Shown: positions 8,788 to 16,759 of the stretch, in pieces
Numbering within the stretch: position 1 is the first letter of the stretch
How the letters are laid out: each line of letters starts with the position of its first letter
Assembly (NCBI GenBank): GCA_021821305.1
Contig: JAKACP010000001.1
Coordinates: forward strand, 1 to 64,000
Origin: a bacterium
Lineage (GTDB): Bacteria; Patescibacteria; Paceibacteria; Moranbacterales; UBA1568
DNA length: 64,000 bases
Direction of reading: 5' to 3'
Notes under the pieces: model-generated
Databases searched by the model: none
What the model saw: the letters and a program-made list of their open reading frames with translations, nothing else
Told to the model about the DNA's origin: nothing
Translations under genes and position numbers: made by a program

Positions 8788-9558
8788 CTGAAACCGTGTG
8801 ACGATTTCCGTTCCCCGTTCGGTCACGATGACCGTATCCTCGAAGTGGGCCGACAGGCTTCCGTCCTTGGTCACGTACGTCCAGCCGTCATCGGCGACGC
8901 GCACGGCGAAATGCCCCATGTTCACCATAGGCTCGAGCGCGACCGCCATGCCCTTGCGGAACGAGAAGTTCTCCATGCCTTTGAAGAAATAGTTCGGTAT
9001 CTGCGGATCCTCGTGCAACTCCCGTCCGACCCCATGGCCGACGAGATCGCGCACGACGCTGAACCCGTCCCGCCTGACGCGCGACTCCACCGCGGAGGCG
9101 AAATCGGACAGCCTCGCGCCGGATCGGATCTTCGATATGCCACGGTCGAGACTGTCTTTTGCGGCTTCGATAAGCCGCGTCGCGTCCGCCGAGACCGTTC
9201 CGATCGGCAGGGTGCGCGCCATATCCGTGACCATGCCCTGGAACCGCATCCCGATGTCTATCTTGAGGAGATCGCCCTCGCGCAACACGCGATCGGGCGA
9301 TGGGATACCATGCACGACCTCCTCGTTCACCGATACGCAGACCGCCGCCGGGAACGGCGTACCCCATTCGGCACCATACCCCTTGAACACGGGTATGCCG
9401 CCCTTGCCGCGGATGAGTTCCTCCGCCCTGATGCCGATCTCTCCCGTCGTCACACCCGGTTTCGCCATGAGACACAGCTCGTCGGTGACCGCCGCGAGGC
9501 GCTTCCCCGACTCACGCAGTCCGTCGAGCTCGGTCTCGGTTTTTATCCATTCGTTCAT
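8785..9558 (-). CDS. map: methionine aminopeptidase type I
   Basis: A 257-residue enzyme that removes the initiator methionine from nascent proteins in the cytoplasm. All five metal ligands of the pita-bread fold are visible: the Asp in LKIDIG, the Asp in VTDMARTL, the His in GHGVGRELHE, the Glu in ALEPMV and the Glu in TERGTEIVT. The substrate-loop His is in HEDPQIPNY. The length is that of the type I enzyme without a zinc N-domain. It follows adk by 13 nt, the classical secY-adk-map order. infA and rpmJ, which usually come next, are absent. Confidence 0.95.
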   Translation of the reverse strand: MNEWIKTETELDGLRESGKRLAAVTDELCLMAKPGVTTGEIGIRAEELIRGKGGIPVFKGYGAEWGTPFPAAVCVSVNEEVVHGIPSPDRVLREGDLLKIDIGMRFQGMVTDMARTLPIGTVSADATRLIEAAKDSLDRGISKIRSGARLSDFASAVESRVRRDGFSVVRDLVGHGVGRELHEDPQIPNYFFKGMENFSFRKGMAVALEPMVNMGHFAVRVADDGWTYVTKDGSLSAHFEDTVIVTERGTEIVTRFQ

Positions 9559-9571
9559 AGCGGACAGACTC

Positions 9572-10252
9572 TTAGGCGGACTCTTCCGAAATCCCCGATC
9601 TGATATCTTTGAAAATCGTCTCCGGATCGCTCGCTCCCGAAACCCGGAGCAGCTGTCCTTGTTCCTCGAAATACTTGAGAACGGGAAGCGTCTCATCGTG
9701 GAACACCTGCCATCGCTTCCGCACTCCTTCCGCGGTGTCGTCGGCGCGCTGGCTCACCCTGCCGCCGCACTGCGGGCATCGGTCGCCGACGCTGTCGAAA
9801 TTCTTCCCGAGGATGAGCTTGGCTCCGCAGTCCGCGCAGGAAAAGCGCCGTGAGATGCGGTCGACCGAATCCTCCTCCGAAAGCTCGACGAAAATGGCTT
9901 TGTTGAAATCTTTTCCGTGTCGATTGAGCACGGAGAGCACCTCGTGTATCTGACTCTCCCGACGGGGCGCACCGTCGACGATGACCGGTCGGTCGGGCGC
10001 TATTTTCCGTATCTCCTGTTCGAGCACCGCCTGCATGATCTCATCCGCGACGAGTCCGCCCTCCTCGTTCATGATACGGCTCAAATTCTCCCCGAACGGT
10101 GTCGGCTCCTGCGCCGCCCTTCGGAGCGCGGACCCCATATCGACATGCTCGCATCCGAATTCACGCTTGAAGATATCCGCCTGCGTACTTTTCCCGCTCC
10201 CGGGAGGCCCGAGCAGGATATACGCCTTCGGTTGTTCCTGTTTCTGAGACAT
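9572..10252 (-). CDS. adk: adenylate kinase (zinc-LID type)
   Basis: A 226-residue enzyme catalysing ATP + AMP to 2 ADP. The P-loop LLGPPGSGKSTQ lies at residues 13-24. The LID domain has two CxxC pairs (CADCGAK and CPQCGG), so this is the zinc-stabilised form found in Gram-positive bacteria and many others. VDGAPRRESQ stands for the usual DGFPRT motif, with Ala replacing Phe. ATG at 10252 was preferred over an upstream ATG at 10276. It lies between secY and map, separated from secY by palindrome copy B. Confidence 0.93.
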   Translation of the reverse strand: MSQKQEQPKAYILLGPPGSGKSTQADIFKREFGCEHVDMGSALRRAAQEPTPFGENLSRIMNEEGGLVADEIMQAVLEQEIRKIAPDRPVIVDGAPRRESQIHEVLSVLNRHGKDFNKAIFVELSEEDSVDRISRRFSCADCGAKLILGKNFDSVGDRCPQCGGRVSQRADDTAEGVRKRWQVFHDETLPVLKYFEEQGQLLRVSGASDPETIFKDIRSGISEESA

Positions 10253-10295
10253 TGATGGATTTCTATTTATGAGCATGCTTGATTCTGGCTTCAGA

Positions 10296-10428
10296 TAAAA
10301 AACACAAAGCCCAGTGCACAAAATTCCAAACAAAGCACAGGGTTCAAATAAACTCAAAGCACAGACGGATACTTCGTATGGATTTCGTAGTTTGTTTGGT
10401 TTTTTGTGTTTTGGATATTTGTGTTTTC
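10296..10428. repeat. CACAAA-type intergenic palindrome, copy B
   Basis: The left arm AAAACACAAAGCCCAGTGCA (then CAAAATTCCAAACAAAGCAC) pairs with the right arm TTTGTTTGGTTTTTTGTGTT (then TTGGATATTTGTGTTTT). It fills the secY-adk spacer in the same strand sense as copy A. The loop holds AT-rich words (TCAAATAAACTCAAAGCACAG). No T-run marks it as an ordinary terminator. Confidence 0.8.
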
Positions 10429-10431
10429 ACC

Positions 10432-11703
10432 TCAAAATCCCTCGTAATTACGCATGGAAAGCTGGCCCTGCATCTGCTTGATGATCTCGAGTACGACCGA
10501 GACGACGATGAGCACGGAGACGCCGCCGAGCTGCAGCGCCTGGATATTGGTCACGTTCTGGACGATGAACGGCAGTACCGCGATGGAACCGAGGAATATC
10601 GCTCCGGCGAGGGTTATCCGGTTGATGATGCGTCCGAGGTATTCCGCGGTAGCGGTCCCCGGCCGGATGCCCGGTATGAAACCGCCCTGTTTCTGGAGGT
10701 TCTCGGATATCTTGTACGGATCGAAGATGACCGCCGTGTAGAAATACGTGAACACGGCCACGAGGACGAAGTACATGCCGGAATATATCCACGGGTTCTG
10801 GAGAAACGCGTTGACGGCGATGGCGATATCGGCGACCGTCCCGCCGCCTTGCTGGGCGAAATAGCTCGCTATCATGCTCGGGATGAGGATGATCGAGACC
10901 GCGAAGATGATCGGGATGACGCCGGCCTGGTTCACCTTGAGCGGAAGGTGCGTGGCGGCTCCGCCGTACACCCGGCTCCCCCGCAGACGCTTCGCGTAGG
11001 ATATCGGGATGATACGCTGGCCGTCGTTGACGAGCACCACCCCGGCGATCGTCACGAGCGCGATGAGGAAAAACAGGATGTAGGTGAACGCCTGCGACGC
11101 GTCCCACGTCGAGAACAGCCGGGCGAACGCCGTCGGGACGCCGGCGATGATACCGGCGAAGATCATGATGGATACGCCGTTTCCGAGACCCTTTTCGGTT
11201 ATGAGCTCGCCGAGCCACATGAGGAAGACCGTTCCGGCGACGGCCGTCACGACCATGACCGCCATCATGAACGGCGACAGGTCCCCGAGCACGTTCTGCG
11301 ACCGCAGAAGCGAGATCATGGCGAACGACTGGACGGTGGCGAGCGGCACGGTCAGCCACCGCGTCCACATATTGAATTTCTGACGGCCGGCTTCACCCTC
11401 TTCCTTGTGCAGTTTCTCGAGCTGCGGGGAGATCATCGTCATGAGCTGCATGATGATGGAAGCCGTGATGTACGGCGCCACGCCGAGAAGCACGATGGAG
11501 ATGTTGGAGAGACCTCCGCCGGAGAAGATGTTGAGGAGGCCGAGCAGCTGGTTTTCCTCGAACAGGCTCCGCAACGCCAAAACATCCACGCCGGGGAGCG
11601 GGATGTTGGCGGCGAATCGGTATACCACCAAGACACCGAGGATGAAGAGGATTTTCTCCCGTAGTTCAGAAACGCCCCAGATTTGCCGAAGTGCACCGAT
11701 CAT
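10432..11703 (-). CDS. secY: protein translocase subunit SecY
   Basis: A 423-residue, ten-helix membrane channel of the Sec translocon. Signature stretches are LPGVDVLAL, the plug/TM2 region GVAPYITASIIMQLM, the cytoplasmic loop EKLHKEEGEAGRQK, and RRIIPISYAKRL-like sequence (QRIIPISYAKRLRGSR). Its position directly after rplO and before adk matches the spc operon. Several Met codons cluster at the start (11715, 11709, 11703); 11703 (MIGALRQIWGVSELREKI) best fits the family. Confidence 0.95.
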   Translation of the reverse strand: MIGALRQIWGVSELREKILFILGVLVVYRFAANIPLPGVDVLALRSLFEENQLLGLLNIFSGGGLSNISIVLLGVAPYITASIIMQLMTMISPQLEKLHKEEGEAGRQKFNMWTRWLTVPLATVQSFAMISLLRSQNVLGDLSPFMMAVMVVTAVAGTVFLMWLGELITEKGLGNGVSIMIFAGIIAGVPTAFARLFSTWDASQAFTYILFFLIALVTIAGVVLVNDGQRIIPISYAKRLRGSRVYGGAATHLPLKVNQAGVIPIIFAVSIILIPSMIASYFAQQGGGTVADIAIAVNAFLQNPWIYSGMYFVLVAVFTYFYTAVIFDPYKISENLQKQGGFIPGIRPGTATAEYLGRIINRITLAGAIFLGSIAVLPFIVQNVTNIQALQLGGVSVLIVVSVVLEIIKQMQGQLSMRNYEGF

Positions 11704-11744
11704 GAGCATGTACAAATGGTTTCGGTTTCGGTTCGGAAAAGCGA

Positions 11745-12185
11745 CTACGCTTCGCGGACCGTGCCACCCGCCTTCTTCACCGCCTCGAGCGCGGCATCGG
11801 AAAACCGTATACGGGAATCGAACGTGAGCGCCTTGGAAAGCGTCCCGCTCGCCACGACCTTGAATCCTCCGGTCATACGCTTCGGGGAAAACAACTTCTT
11901 CTTGAGCATGGTCGCGCGGCTCACCTCATCGCCAGCCTTGAAATTCCGGTCGAGAAACGCGAGCGTGACCGCCACGCGCTTCGCCCGGGGCGACTTGAAT
12001 CCTTTCAATTTTTTCATCCGCTCGACGAGCGACGAGCGTCCACCCTCGAACAAGGGATCGACGGACGAACCCGAGCGGGACTTCTGTCCTTTGGTGCCGC
12101 GGCCGGACGTGGTGCCGCGCCGACCGCCGCGGGCTATCCGCTTGCGGCTCTTTTTCTTCTCGACGGAGAGGGTATGGATCTGCAT
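11745..12185 (-). CDS. rplO: large-subunit ribosomal protein uL15
   Basis: 146 residues with the Gly/Arg-rich N-terminus GGRRGTTSGRGTKGQKSRSG and FEGGRSSLVERMKKLKGFKS, both typical of uL15, a core protein of the large subunit. It follows rpsE with only 12 nt between them. The gene for uL30, which lies here in most bacteria, is absent. Confidence 0.95.
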   Translation of the reverse strand: MQIHTLSVEKKKSRKRIARGGRRGTTSGRGTKGQKSRSGSSVDPLFEGGRSSLVERMKKLKGFKSPRAKRVAVTLAFLDRNFKAGDEVSRATMLKKKLFSPKRMTGGFKVVASGTLSKALTFDSRIRFSDAALEAVKKAGGTVREA

Positions 12186-12197
12186 AGTGGTGGACGT

Positions 12198-12728
12198 TTA
12201 TTGCTTCAATGCCTCTTTGGCGGGAGCGGCTTCCTTCTTCTCGGGTTCCGCCTCGGGCGTCGCGACGTTCCTCAGGTCTTCGAGCGCGAGCATGGTCGCG
12301 CGCGCGAGGTTGAGCGAGTTCGACGATCCGAGCGACTTCGAAACGACATCCTTGACGCCGAGGAGATCCATGACGGCACGAACCGCACCGCCCGCGATCA
12401 GCCCGCGGCCTTCCTTTCCCGGCTTCAGCATGACTTTGGCGCTCCCGTACTTGGCCCGCACGTCGTGCGCGATCGTCCCGTTCACGAGGGCGACGGTGAT
12501 GAAATTCTTCTTCGCGTCATTGAACGCCTTCTGGATCGCGTCGGAGACATCGCTTCCCTTGGCGATTCCCACGCCGACCTTGCCCTTCCGGTTGCCGATG
12601 ACGATCGTCGCGCGGAATCGGAAACGGCGGCCGCCCTTGACCACGCGGGTAACGCGCGCCAAATCGAGGAGTTTCTGATCGTACTCCGGTTTCTCCCTTC
12701 GGCCCATTCTTTTCATCTGCTTTGCCAT
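12198..12728 (-). CDS. rpsE: small-subunit ribosomal protein uS5
   Basis: 176 residues. The double-stranded-RNA-binding N-domain RVTRVVKGGRRFRFRATIVIGNRKGKVGVGIAKGSDV and the GGAVRAVMDLLGVKDVVSKSLGSSN C-domain are unmistakable. uS5 takes part in translational accuracy and mRNA unwinding. A Glu/Ala/Lys-rich tail of about 25 residues extends beyond the usual end. Confidence 0.96.
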   Translation of the reverse strand: MAKQMKRMGRREKPEYDQKLLDLARVTRVVKGGRRFRFRATIVIGNRKGKVGVGIAKGSDVSDAIQKAFNDAKKNFITVALVNGTIAHDVRAKYGSAKVMLKPGKEGRGLIAGGAVRAVMDLLGVKDVVSKSLGSSNSLNLARATMLALEDLRNVATPEAEPEKKEAAPAKEALKQ

Positions 12729-12756
12729 AGCGTTTTTCCGATGACTTTAGGAAATA

Positions 12757-13110
12757 TTAGAACACGAGTCCCGACTCCCGAGCTCCGTCCGCGACCGCCT
12801 TCACCTTTCCATGATAGCGGTATCCGGCCCGATCGAACACGACCGTCTTGATACCGGCGGCCATGCACTTCTCCCCGACCAGCTTGCCGAGCGCGAGTGC
12901 GCCTTCGACGGTATTCTTCGTCTTCTTCATCTCGCGGAGATCGGCGGAGACGAGGGTCACGCCCTTGGTATCGTCGATGGCCTGGACGGAAATGTTCCGG
13001 AGACTGCGGAATACCGCCAGTCTCGGCCGTTCGGCCGTCCCGGAGATTTTCGCCCGTACCCTGCGCGCGCGTGCGAGTCGATCCTGTTTTCGTGCTGTTT
13101 GCTTCAACAT
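12757..13110 (-). CDS. rplR: large-subunit ribosomal protein uL18
   Basis: 117 residues, with RLARARRVRAKISGTAERPRL and the C-terminal FDRAGYRYHGKVKAVADGARESGLVF conserved in uL18, which binds 5S rRNA. It lies between rplF and rpsE, as usual. Confidence 0.95.
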   Translation of the reverse strand: MLKQTARKQDRLARARRVRAKISGTAERPRLAVFRSLRNISVQAIDDTKGVTLVSADLREMKKTKNTVEGALALGKLVGEKCMAAGIKTVVFDRAGYRYHGKVKAVADGARESGLVF

Positions 13111-13127
13111 AGGACTGAAAATATTCT

Positions 13128-13664
13128 TTACGCGGAGGCTTTCTTCCCTTCTTTCCGCCGCACGATCTCACCGACATAGCGGAATCCTTTGCCCTTGTAC
13201 GGTTCGACCGGCTTCAACCGACGGACTTCGGCGGCGAACTGGCCGACTTTCTGCTTGTCGATACCGGAGATGGTGAGCACGTTGCCCTCGACCTTCGCCT
13301 CGATGCCATCGACGATTTCCACCTCGACCGGATGCGAGAACCCGAGCGCGAGGTTGAGCTTCTTCCCCTGGACGGCCATGCGGAACCCGACACCGTTCAG
13401 TTCGAGCTGCTTCTGGAATCCCTTGGCCACGCCCTCGATCATGTTGTCGATCATCCTCACGGTCGTGCCCCAGATCGCGCGCGCCTTCTTCGATTCACCG
13501 ACTTTCGCGACCGTGAACACGCCGTCCGCAAACGCCACGGAGACGGCCGTATGGTGCGCGAAGGACAGCGCTCCCTTGGATCCCTTGATGGAGATCACGT
13601 TCGCCTTGATCGAGGCCTCGATGCCCGACGGGACGACTACCGGTTTTTTTCCGATCCTACTCAT
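13128..13664 (-). CDS. rplF: large-subunit ribosomal protein uL6
   Basis: 178 residues: MSRIGKKPVVVPSGIEA at the start, and the conserved C-terminal LKPVEPYKGKGFRYVGEIVRRKEGKKA. It lies near the GTPase-associated centre of the large subunit. The length is normal. Confidence 0.96.
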   Translation of the reverse strand: MSRIGKKPVVVPSGIEASIKANVISIKGSKGALSFAHHTAVSVAFADGVFTVAKVGESKKARAIWGTTVRMIDNMIEGVAKGFQKQLELNGVGFRMAVQGKKLNLALGFSHPVEVEIVDGIEAKVEGNVLTISGIDKQKVGQFAAEVRRLKPVEPYKGKGFRYVGEIVRRKEGKKASA

Positions 13665-13673
13665 AAGTTTCGA

Positions 13674-14078
13674 TTACCAGACTTCACAGATGTATTCCCC
13701 GCCCAACCCCTGCCGATAGGCGTCCTCGCCGCTCATCACGCCCTTCGAGGTCGAGATGATGGCCGCGCCGTATCCGTTCTTGACCTTCCTGATCTCCCCC
13801 TTCTTCGCATACACGCGGCAGCCTTCCTTGCTGATCCGACGGATCTCGCGGATGATCGGCTCGCGCTTGAGCGGAGAGACTTCGGAGTACTTGAGCGCGA
13901 TGACGATGGACTCGTGAGCCCCGTCGGCCTGTTTCGACACGCCTCCGATGAATCCGCGCGCTTCAAGCACGCCCGCGATGGCGAGTTTGAGTTTGGACGC
14001 CGGGATCGAGACGGTCTTGTGGCCGGCCCGCTGGGCATTCCGGATTCTGGTCAGCATGTCTGCGATTGGATCAAGCAT
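13674..14078 (-). CDS. rpsH: small-subunit ribosomal protein uS8
   Basis: 134 residues starting MLDPIADMLTRIRNAQRAGH and ending with STSKGVMSGEDAYRQGLGGEYICEVW. uS8 binds the central domain of 16S rRNA and in other bacteria represses the spc operon. Confidence 0.96.
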   Translation of the reverse strand: MLDPIADMLTRIRNAQRAGHKTVSIPASKLKLAIAGVLEARGFIGGVSKQADGAHESIVIALKYSEVSPLKREPIIREIRRISKEGCRVYAKKGEIRKVKNGYGAAIISTSKGVMSGEDAYRQGLGGEYICEVW

Positions 14079-14110
14079 ACGAATGTGTTCTTACCTTCAA
14101 AAAGATGTTC

Positions 14111-14296
14111 TTACCACGAGGCCTTCCGCACTCCGGGGATCTCGCCTTTGGAGGCAAGCTCGCGGAAGCAGATGCGACAGAGATCATACCGGCGGAGATA
14201 CCCGTGTTTCCGACCGCACTTCCAACACCGATTCACGACACGGGTGGAAAATTTCGGGTGTTTCTCTGCTCTCGCTTGTACTGAAGTCTTCGCCAT
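14111..14296 (-). CDS. rpsN: small-subunit ribosomal protein uS14, zinc type
   Basis: 61 residues, the short zinc-binding form (type Z). Two CxxC pairs (CWKCGRKHGYLRRYDLCRIC) provide the ligands, followed by FRELASKGEIPGVRKASW. Zinc-free uS14 is about 100 residues, so no ambiguity remains. Confidence 0.95.
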   Translation of the reverse strand: MAKTSVQARAEKHPKFSTRVVNRCWKCGRKHGYLRRYDLCRICFRELASKGEIPGVRKASW

Positions 14297-14326
14297 AAGA
14301 AATTCTTTCGTGTGAAATAAGTCGGG

Positions 14327-14875
14327 TTATTCTTCGACCCGGAACGGGAAGCCGAGCCGTCGGAACAGGGCCACGCCCTGCTCGCCGTTCTCAGCCGTCG
14401 TCGTCACGGTCACCTGCATGCTGAACACCGTCTGAACTTTTTCCGGGATGATTTCTGGGAATATCATGTGCTCCTTGAGCCCCACGTTGCAGTTGCCGCT
14501 CTTGTCGACGGAAGTCACCGGGATACCCTGGAAATCGCGTACGCGCGGAAGCGTCGCATAGAAGAACCGATCGAGGAACTCCCACATGCGCTTGCCACGG
14601 AGCGTCACCTTGACGCCGACATCGAGCCCTTCGCGGATCTTGAATCCGGCGATGGCCTTCCTCGCCTTGGTGAGGACCGGCTTCTGCCCGGTGATGGCCT
14701 CGAGCGACTGCACGATCTCGTCGACGCGCTGCTGCTCCTTGAGGAACTTACCCAGGCCGACATTGACCGTCACCTTCGCGATGCGGGGAAGCGCCAGGAT
14801 ATTCTTCCGCCCGAGATCTTTCTTGAGCTCCGGAAGGATTTCCTGATATTTCGTTTTCATGAGTGCCTGTTTCAT
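14327..14875 (-). CDS. rplE: large-subunit ribosomal protein uL5
   Basis: 182 residues: MKTKYQEILPELKKDLG near the start, KITVNVGLG-like VTVNVGLGKFLKEQQ, and GLDVGVKVTLRGKRMWEFLDRF. uL5 binds 5S rRNA and contacts tRNA in the P site. ATG at 14875 has a GGAG Shine-Dalgarno nine bases upstream, unlike many genes here; the in-frame TTG at 14890 was rejected. Confidence 0.95.
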   Translation of the reverse strand: MKQALMKTKYQEILPELKKDLGRKNILALPRIAKVTVNVGLGKFLKEQQRVDEIVQSLEAITGQKPVLTKARKAIAGFKIREGLDVGVKVTLRGKRMWEFLDRFFYATLPRVRDFQGIPVTSVDKSGNCNVGLKEHMIFPEIIPEKVQTVFSMQVTVTTTAENGEQGVALFRRLGFPFRVEE

Positions 14876-14898
14876 AGTTCGATTCTCCAAGAATTCAG

Positions 14899-15207
14899 CT
14901 ACTGTATCGCCTTCCCCGACTTCCGGCTCACCCGAACCTTCTCACCGCCCTCGATCGAATATCCGATGCGGGTCGGCTTGCCCGTGTGCGGGCAGACGAG
15001 CATCGCGTTCGAAGCGTGTATCGGGAACGGGAGCTCGATACGCTCCCCCTTCGCTCCGTCACGACGCGCCTTGCGGTGCTTCTTCATGACATTCACGCCC
15101 TCGACGACGATCCGCTCCTCCTTGAGAAGCAGCCGGACGATCTTACCGCGCTTTCCGCGGTCCTTTCCGGTGATCACCTCGATTTCGTCTCCTTTCTTGA
15201 ATTTCAT
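14899..15207 (-). CDS. rplX: large-subunit ribosomal protein uL24
   Basis: 102 residues. The KOW motif is KKGDEIEVITGKDRGKRGKIV, followed by EGVNVMKKHRKARRDG and a zinc-like pair in MLVCPHTGKPTRIGYSIE. uL24 starts assembly of the large subunit. ATG at 15207 has a GGGAG ribosome-binding site. Confidence 0.95.
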   Translation of the reverse strand: MKFKKGDEIEVITGKDRGKRGKIVRLLLKEERIVVEGVNVMKKHRKARRDGAKGERIELPFPIHASNAMLVCPHTGKPTRIGYSIEGGEKVRVSRKSGKAIQ

Positions 15208-15220
15208 AGGATTCTCCCGT

Positions 15221-15592
15221 TTACAAAACTTCCTGAGCGAGCGAAACGATCTTGGCGAACCCTTTCTCGCGAAGCTCGCGGGCGACGGGGCCGAAGATAC
15301 GCGTCCCTTTCGGATCGACATTGTTCGCGTCGACGATGACCGCGGCGTTCTCATCGAACCGGATATAGGAATTGTCCTTGCGGCGATGGGTCTTGGACTG
15401 CCGAACGATGACCGCCTTGACCTTGTCGCCTTTCTTCACCATTCCGCGCGGTTCCGCCGATTTCACGGATGCGACGACGATATCGCCCAGACCGGCATAT
15501 CGGCGACGGGTTCCCCCGAGCACCTTGAAACACTCGATCACTTTCGCGCCGGAGTTATCCGCTACCTTCAATCTGGTTTCCGCTTGAATCAT
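15221..15592 (-). CDS. rplN: large-subunit ribosomal protein uL14
   Basis: 123 residues with MIQAETRLKVADNSGAKVIECFKVLGG and RFDENAAVIVDANNVDPKGTRIFGPVARELREKGF, the full uL14 signature. It lies at the subunit interface. Confidence 0.97.
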   Translation of the reverse strand: MIQAETRLKVADNSGAKVIECFKVLGGTRRRYAGLGDIVVASVKSAEPRGMVKKGDKVKAVIVRQSKTHRRKDNSYIRFDENAAVIVDANNVDPKGTRIFGPVARELREKGFAKIVSLAQEVL

Positions 15593-15629
15593 ACCGCTCT
15601 CTTATGCTGATCTTATGACGTATTCCCGA

Positions 15630-15899
15630 TCACTTCGCGGCCGGGATGACGATGTGTCGCTTCCGCTTGCTCATGGGCCGACATTCCTGGAACATGACCG
15701 AATCCCCTGTCTTGTACGAGCCTTCCGGGATATGCACGAGGTACTTCTTCGAAACGAGGTACTTCTTGCCGTATTTCGGATGCGTCTTGAGGGTGTCGAC
15801 TTTCACCGTGATCGTCTTGTCCATCGCGACGCTCGTCACCGTACCGCGGAGCTTCGGGGCTCGGGAGGCGTTTTCAGTCGTTGTATTCTGGGTTTCCAT
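15630..15899 (-). CDS. rpsQ: small-subunit ribosomal protein uS17
   Basis: 89 residues with the OB-fold core LRGTVTSVAMDKTITVKVDTLKTHPKYGKKY and the C-terminal GDSVMFQECRPMSKRKRHIV. A Ser/Thr/Asn-rich N-terminus of about 15 residues precedes the fold. AGGAG lies eight bases before the ATG. Confidence 0.96.
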   Translation of the reverse strand: METQNTTTENASRAPKLRGTVTSVAMDKTITVKVDTLKTHPKYGKKYLVSKKYLVHIPEGSYKTGDSVMFQECRPMSKRKRHIVIPAAK

Positions 15900-15910
15900 A
15901 ATCGGTTCTC

Positions 15911-16105
15911 CTATGCCGTTAATGCTTCTTCGCGCTCGATCGTCAGGATACGCGCGATGTCCTTCTTCACGGCGCGATATTCGCGGTGATTCTTCGTCTC
16001 GCGCCCGGCGATGGAGAAACGGAGTTCCCGTCCTTTCGTCCGGAGCTCGAGCAGGAGCTTCTCCCGTTCGGCCTGATTTTTCTCACGCAGTTCCTTGATC
16101 TTCAT
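15911..16105 (-). CDS. rpmC: large-subunit ribosomal protein uL29
   Basis: 64 residues, two helices: MKIKELREKNQAEREKLLLELR, then HREYRAVKKDIARILTIEREE. It sits at the peptide exit tunnel. ATG at 16105 was preferred to 16111 (MHMKIKE). About 200 nt separate it from rplP, unusually far for this operon. Confidence 0.93.
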   Translation of the reverse strand: MKIKELREKNQAEREKLLLELRTKGRELRFSIAGRETKNHREYRAVKKDIARILTIEREEALTA

Positions 16106-16112
16106 ATGCATT

Positions 16113-16307
16113 TCTTAGAACCTGTCCAACATCTCACCGCGTCGAATGAAATTAAATGCTTTCCGCTTGTCGGATAAAAGTCCCTGATTTCGGCTGCAAA
16201 TCATTTATCGCTCGTCGGCGTATCCCGATATGCCTCCTCACGATGCATGATTTTCGCTCGAAATCAGAAACTTTTCTCTCGACATGATCTCTTGTACAGG
16301 TTCTTAT
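16113..16307. repeat. long imperfect palindrome between rplP and rpmC
   Basis: Outer arms: TTCTTAGAACCTGTCC at 16113 against ACAGGTTCTTATT at 16296-16308, which overlaps the rplP stop. Inner arms: the 21 nt at 16184-16204 (CTGATTTCGGCTGCAAATCA...) pair with the 21 nt at 16247-16267 (ATGATTTTCGCTCGAAATCA...). A GACTTTTATCCGACA word pairs with AACTTTTCTCTCGACA between them. The left arm holds extra sequence. No ORF or T-run explains it. Confidence 0.75.
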
Positions 16308-16717
16308 TCGGTTCCATGCCGGTCGACGAATTTCGTCTTGATGGCCAGTTTGTGCGAGGCGAGCCGCATCGCTTCCATCGCCAGTTCTCTCGGGATACCG
16401 TCGAGCTCGAAGAGCATCCTTCCGGCGGTCACCTTGGCGACATAGTGGTCGACGCTTCCCTTTCCCTTTCCCATCGGAGTCTGTTCCCCCTTCTTCGTCA
16501 TCGGCTTGTCGGGAAACACCCGGATCCACACCTTGCCGCCGCGATGGATGGAACGGGTCATCGCCCGACGGGCGGACTCGATCTGGCGGGCCGAAATAAG
16601 TCCGGTTTCGAGGGCCTTGAGACCGAAGCTCCCGAAGCTCACCCGAGCGCCGGCAGTCGTCGTTCCCTTCGGCCATCCGCCACGATGGACCTTCCGATGT
16701 TTCACTTTTCGCGGCAT
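16304..16717 (-). CDS. rplP: large-subunit ribosomal protein uL16
   Basis: 137 residues: MPRKVKHRKVHRGGWPKGTT, ITARQIEAAR-like LISARQIESARRAMTRSI, and GKVWIRVFPDKPMTKKGEQTPMGKGKG. uL16 lines the A site and its late assembly is required for an active ribosome. Normal length. The start at 16717 (MPRK) is the conserved one, not the upstream Met at 16726. Confidence 0.96.
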   Translation of the reverse strand: MPRKVKHRKVHRGGWPKGTTTAGARVSFGSFGLKALETGLISARQIESARRAMTRSIHRGGKVWIRVFPDKPMTKKGEQTPMGKGKGSVDHYVAKVTAGRMLFELDGIPRELAMEAMRLASHKLAIKTKFVDRHGTE

Positions 16718-16759
16718 GAGCAACATATCGTTGTCCTGTTCCTACTTATTGAAAGCTTC

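Noticed and set aside
10279..11664. A plus-strand open frame across the CACAAA palindrome and secY, with hydrophobic FVVCLVFCVLDICVF-type starts
   Set aside because: The hydrophobic run is only the translation of TTTGTGTTTT words; the rest is antisense to secY.
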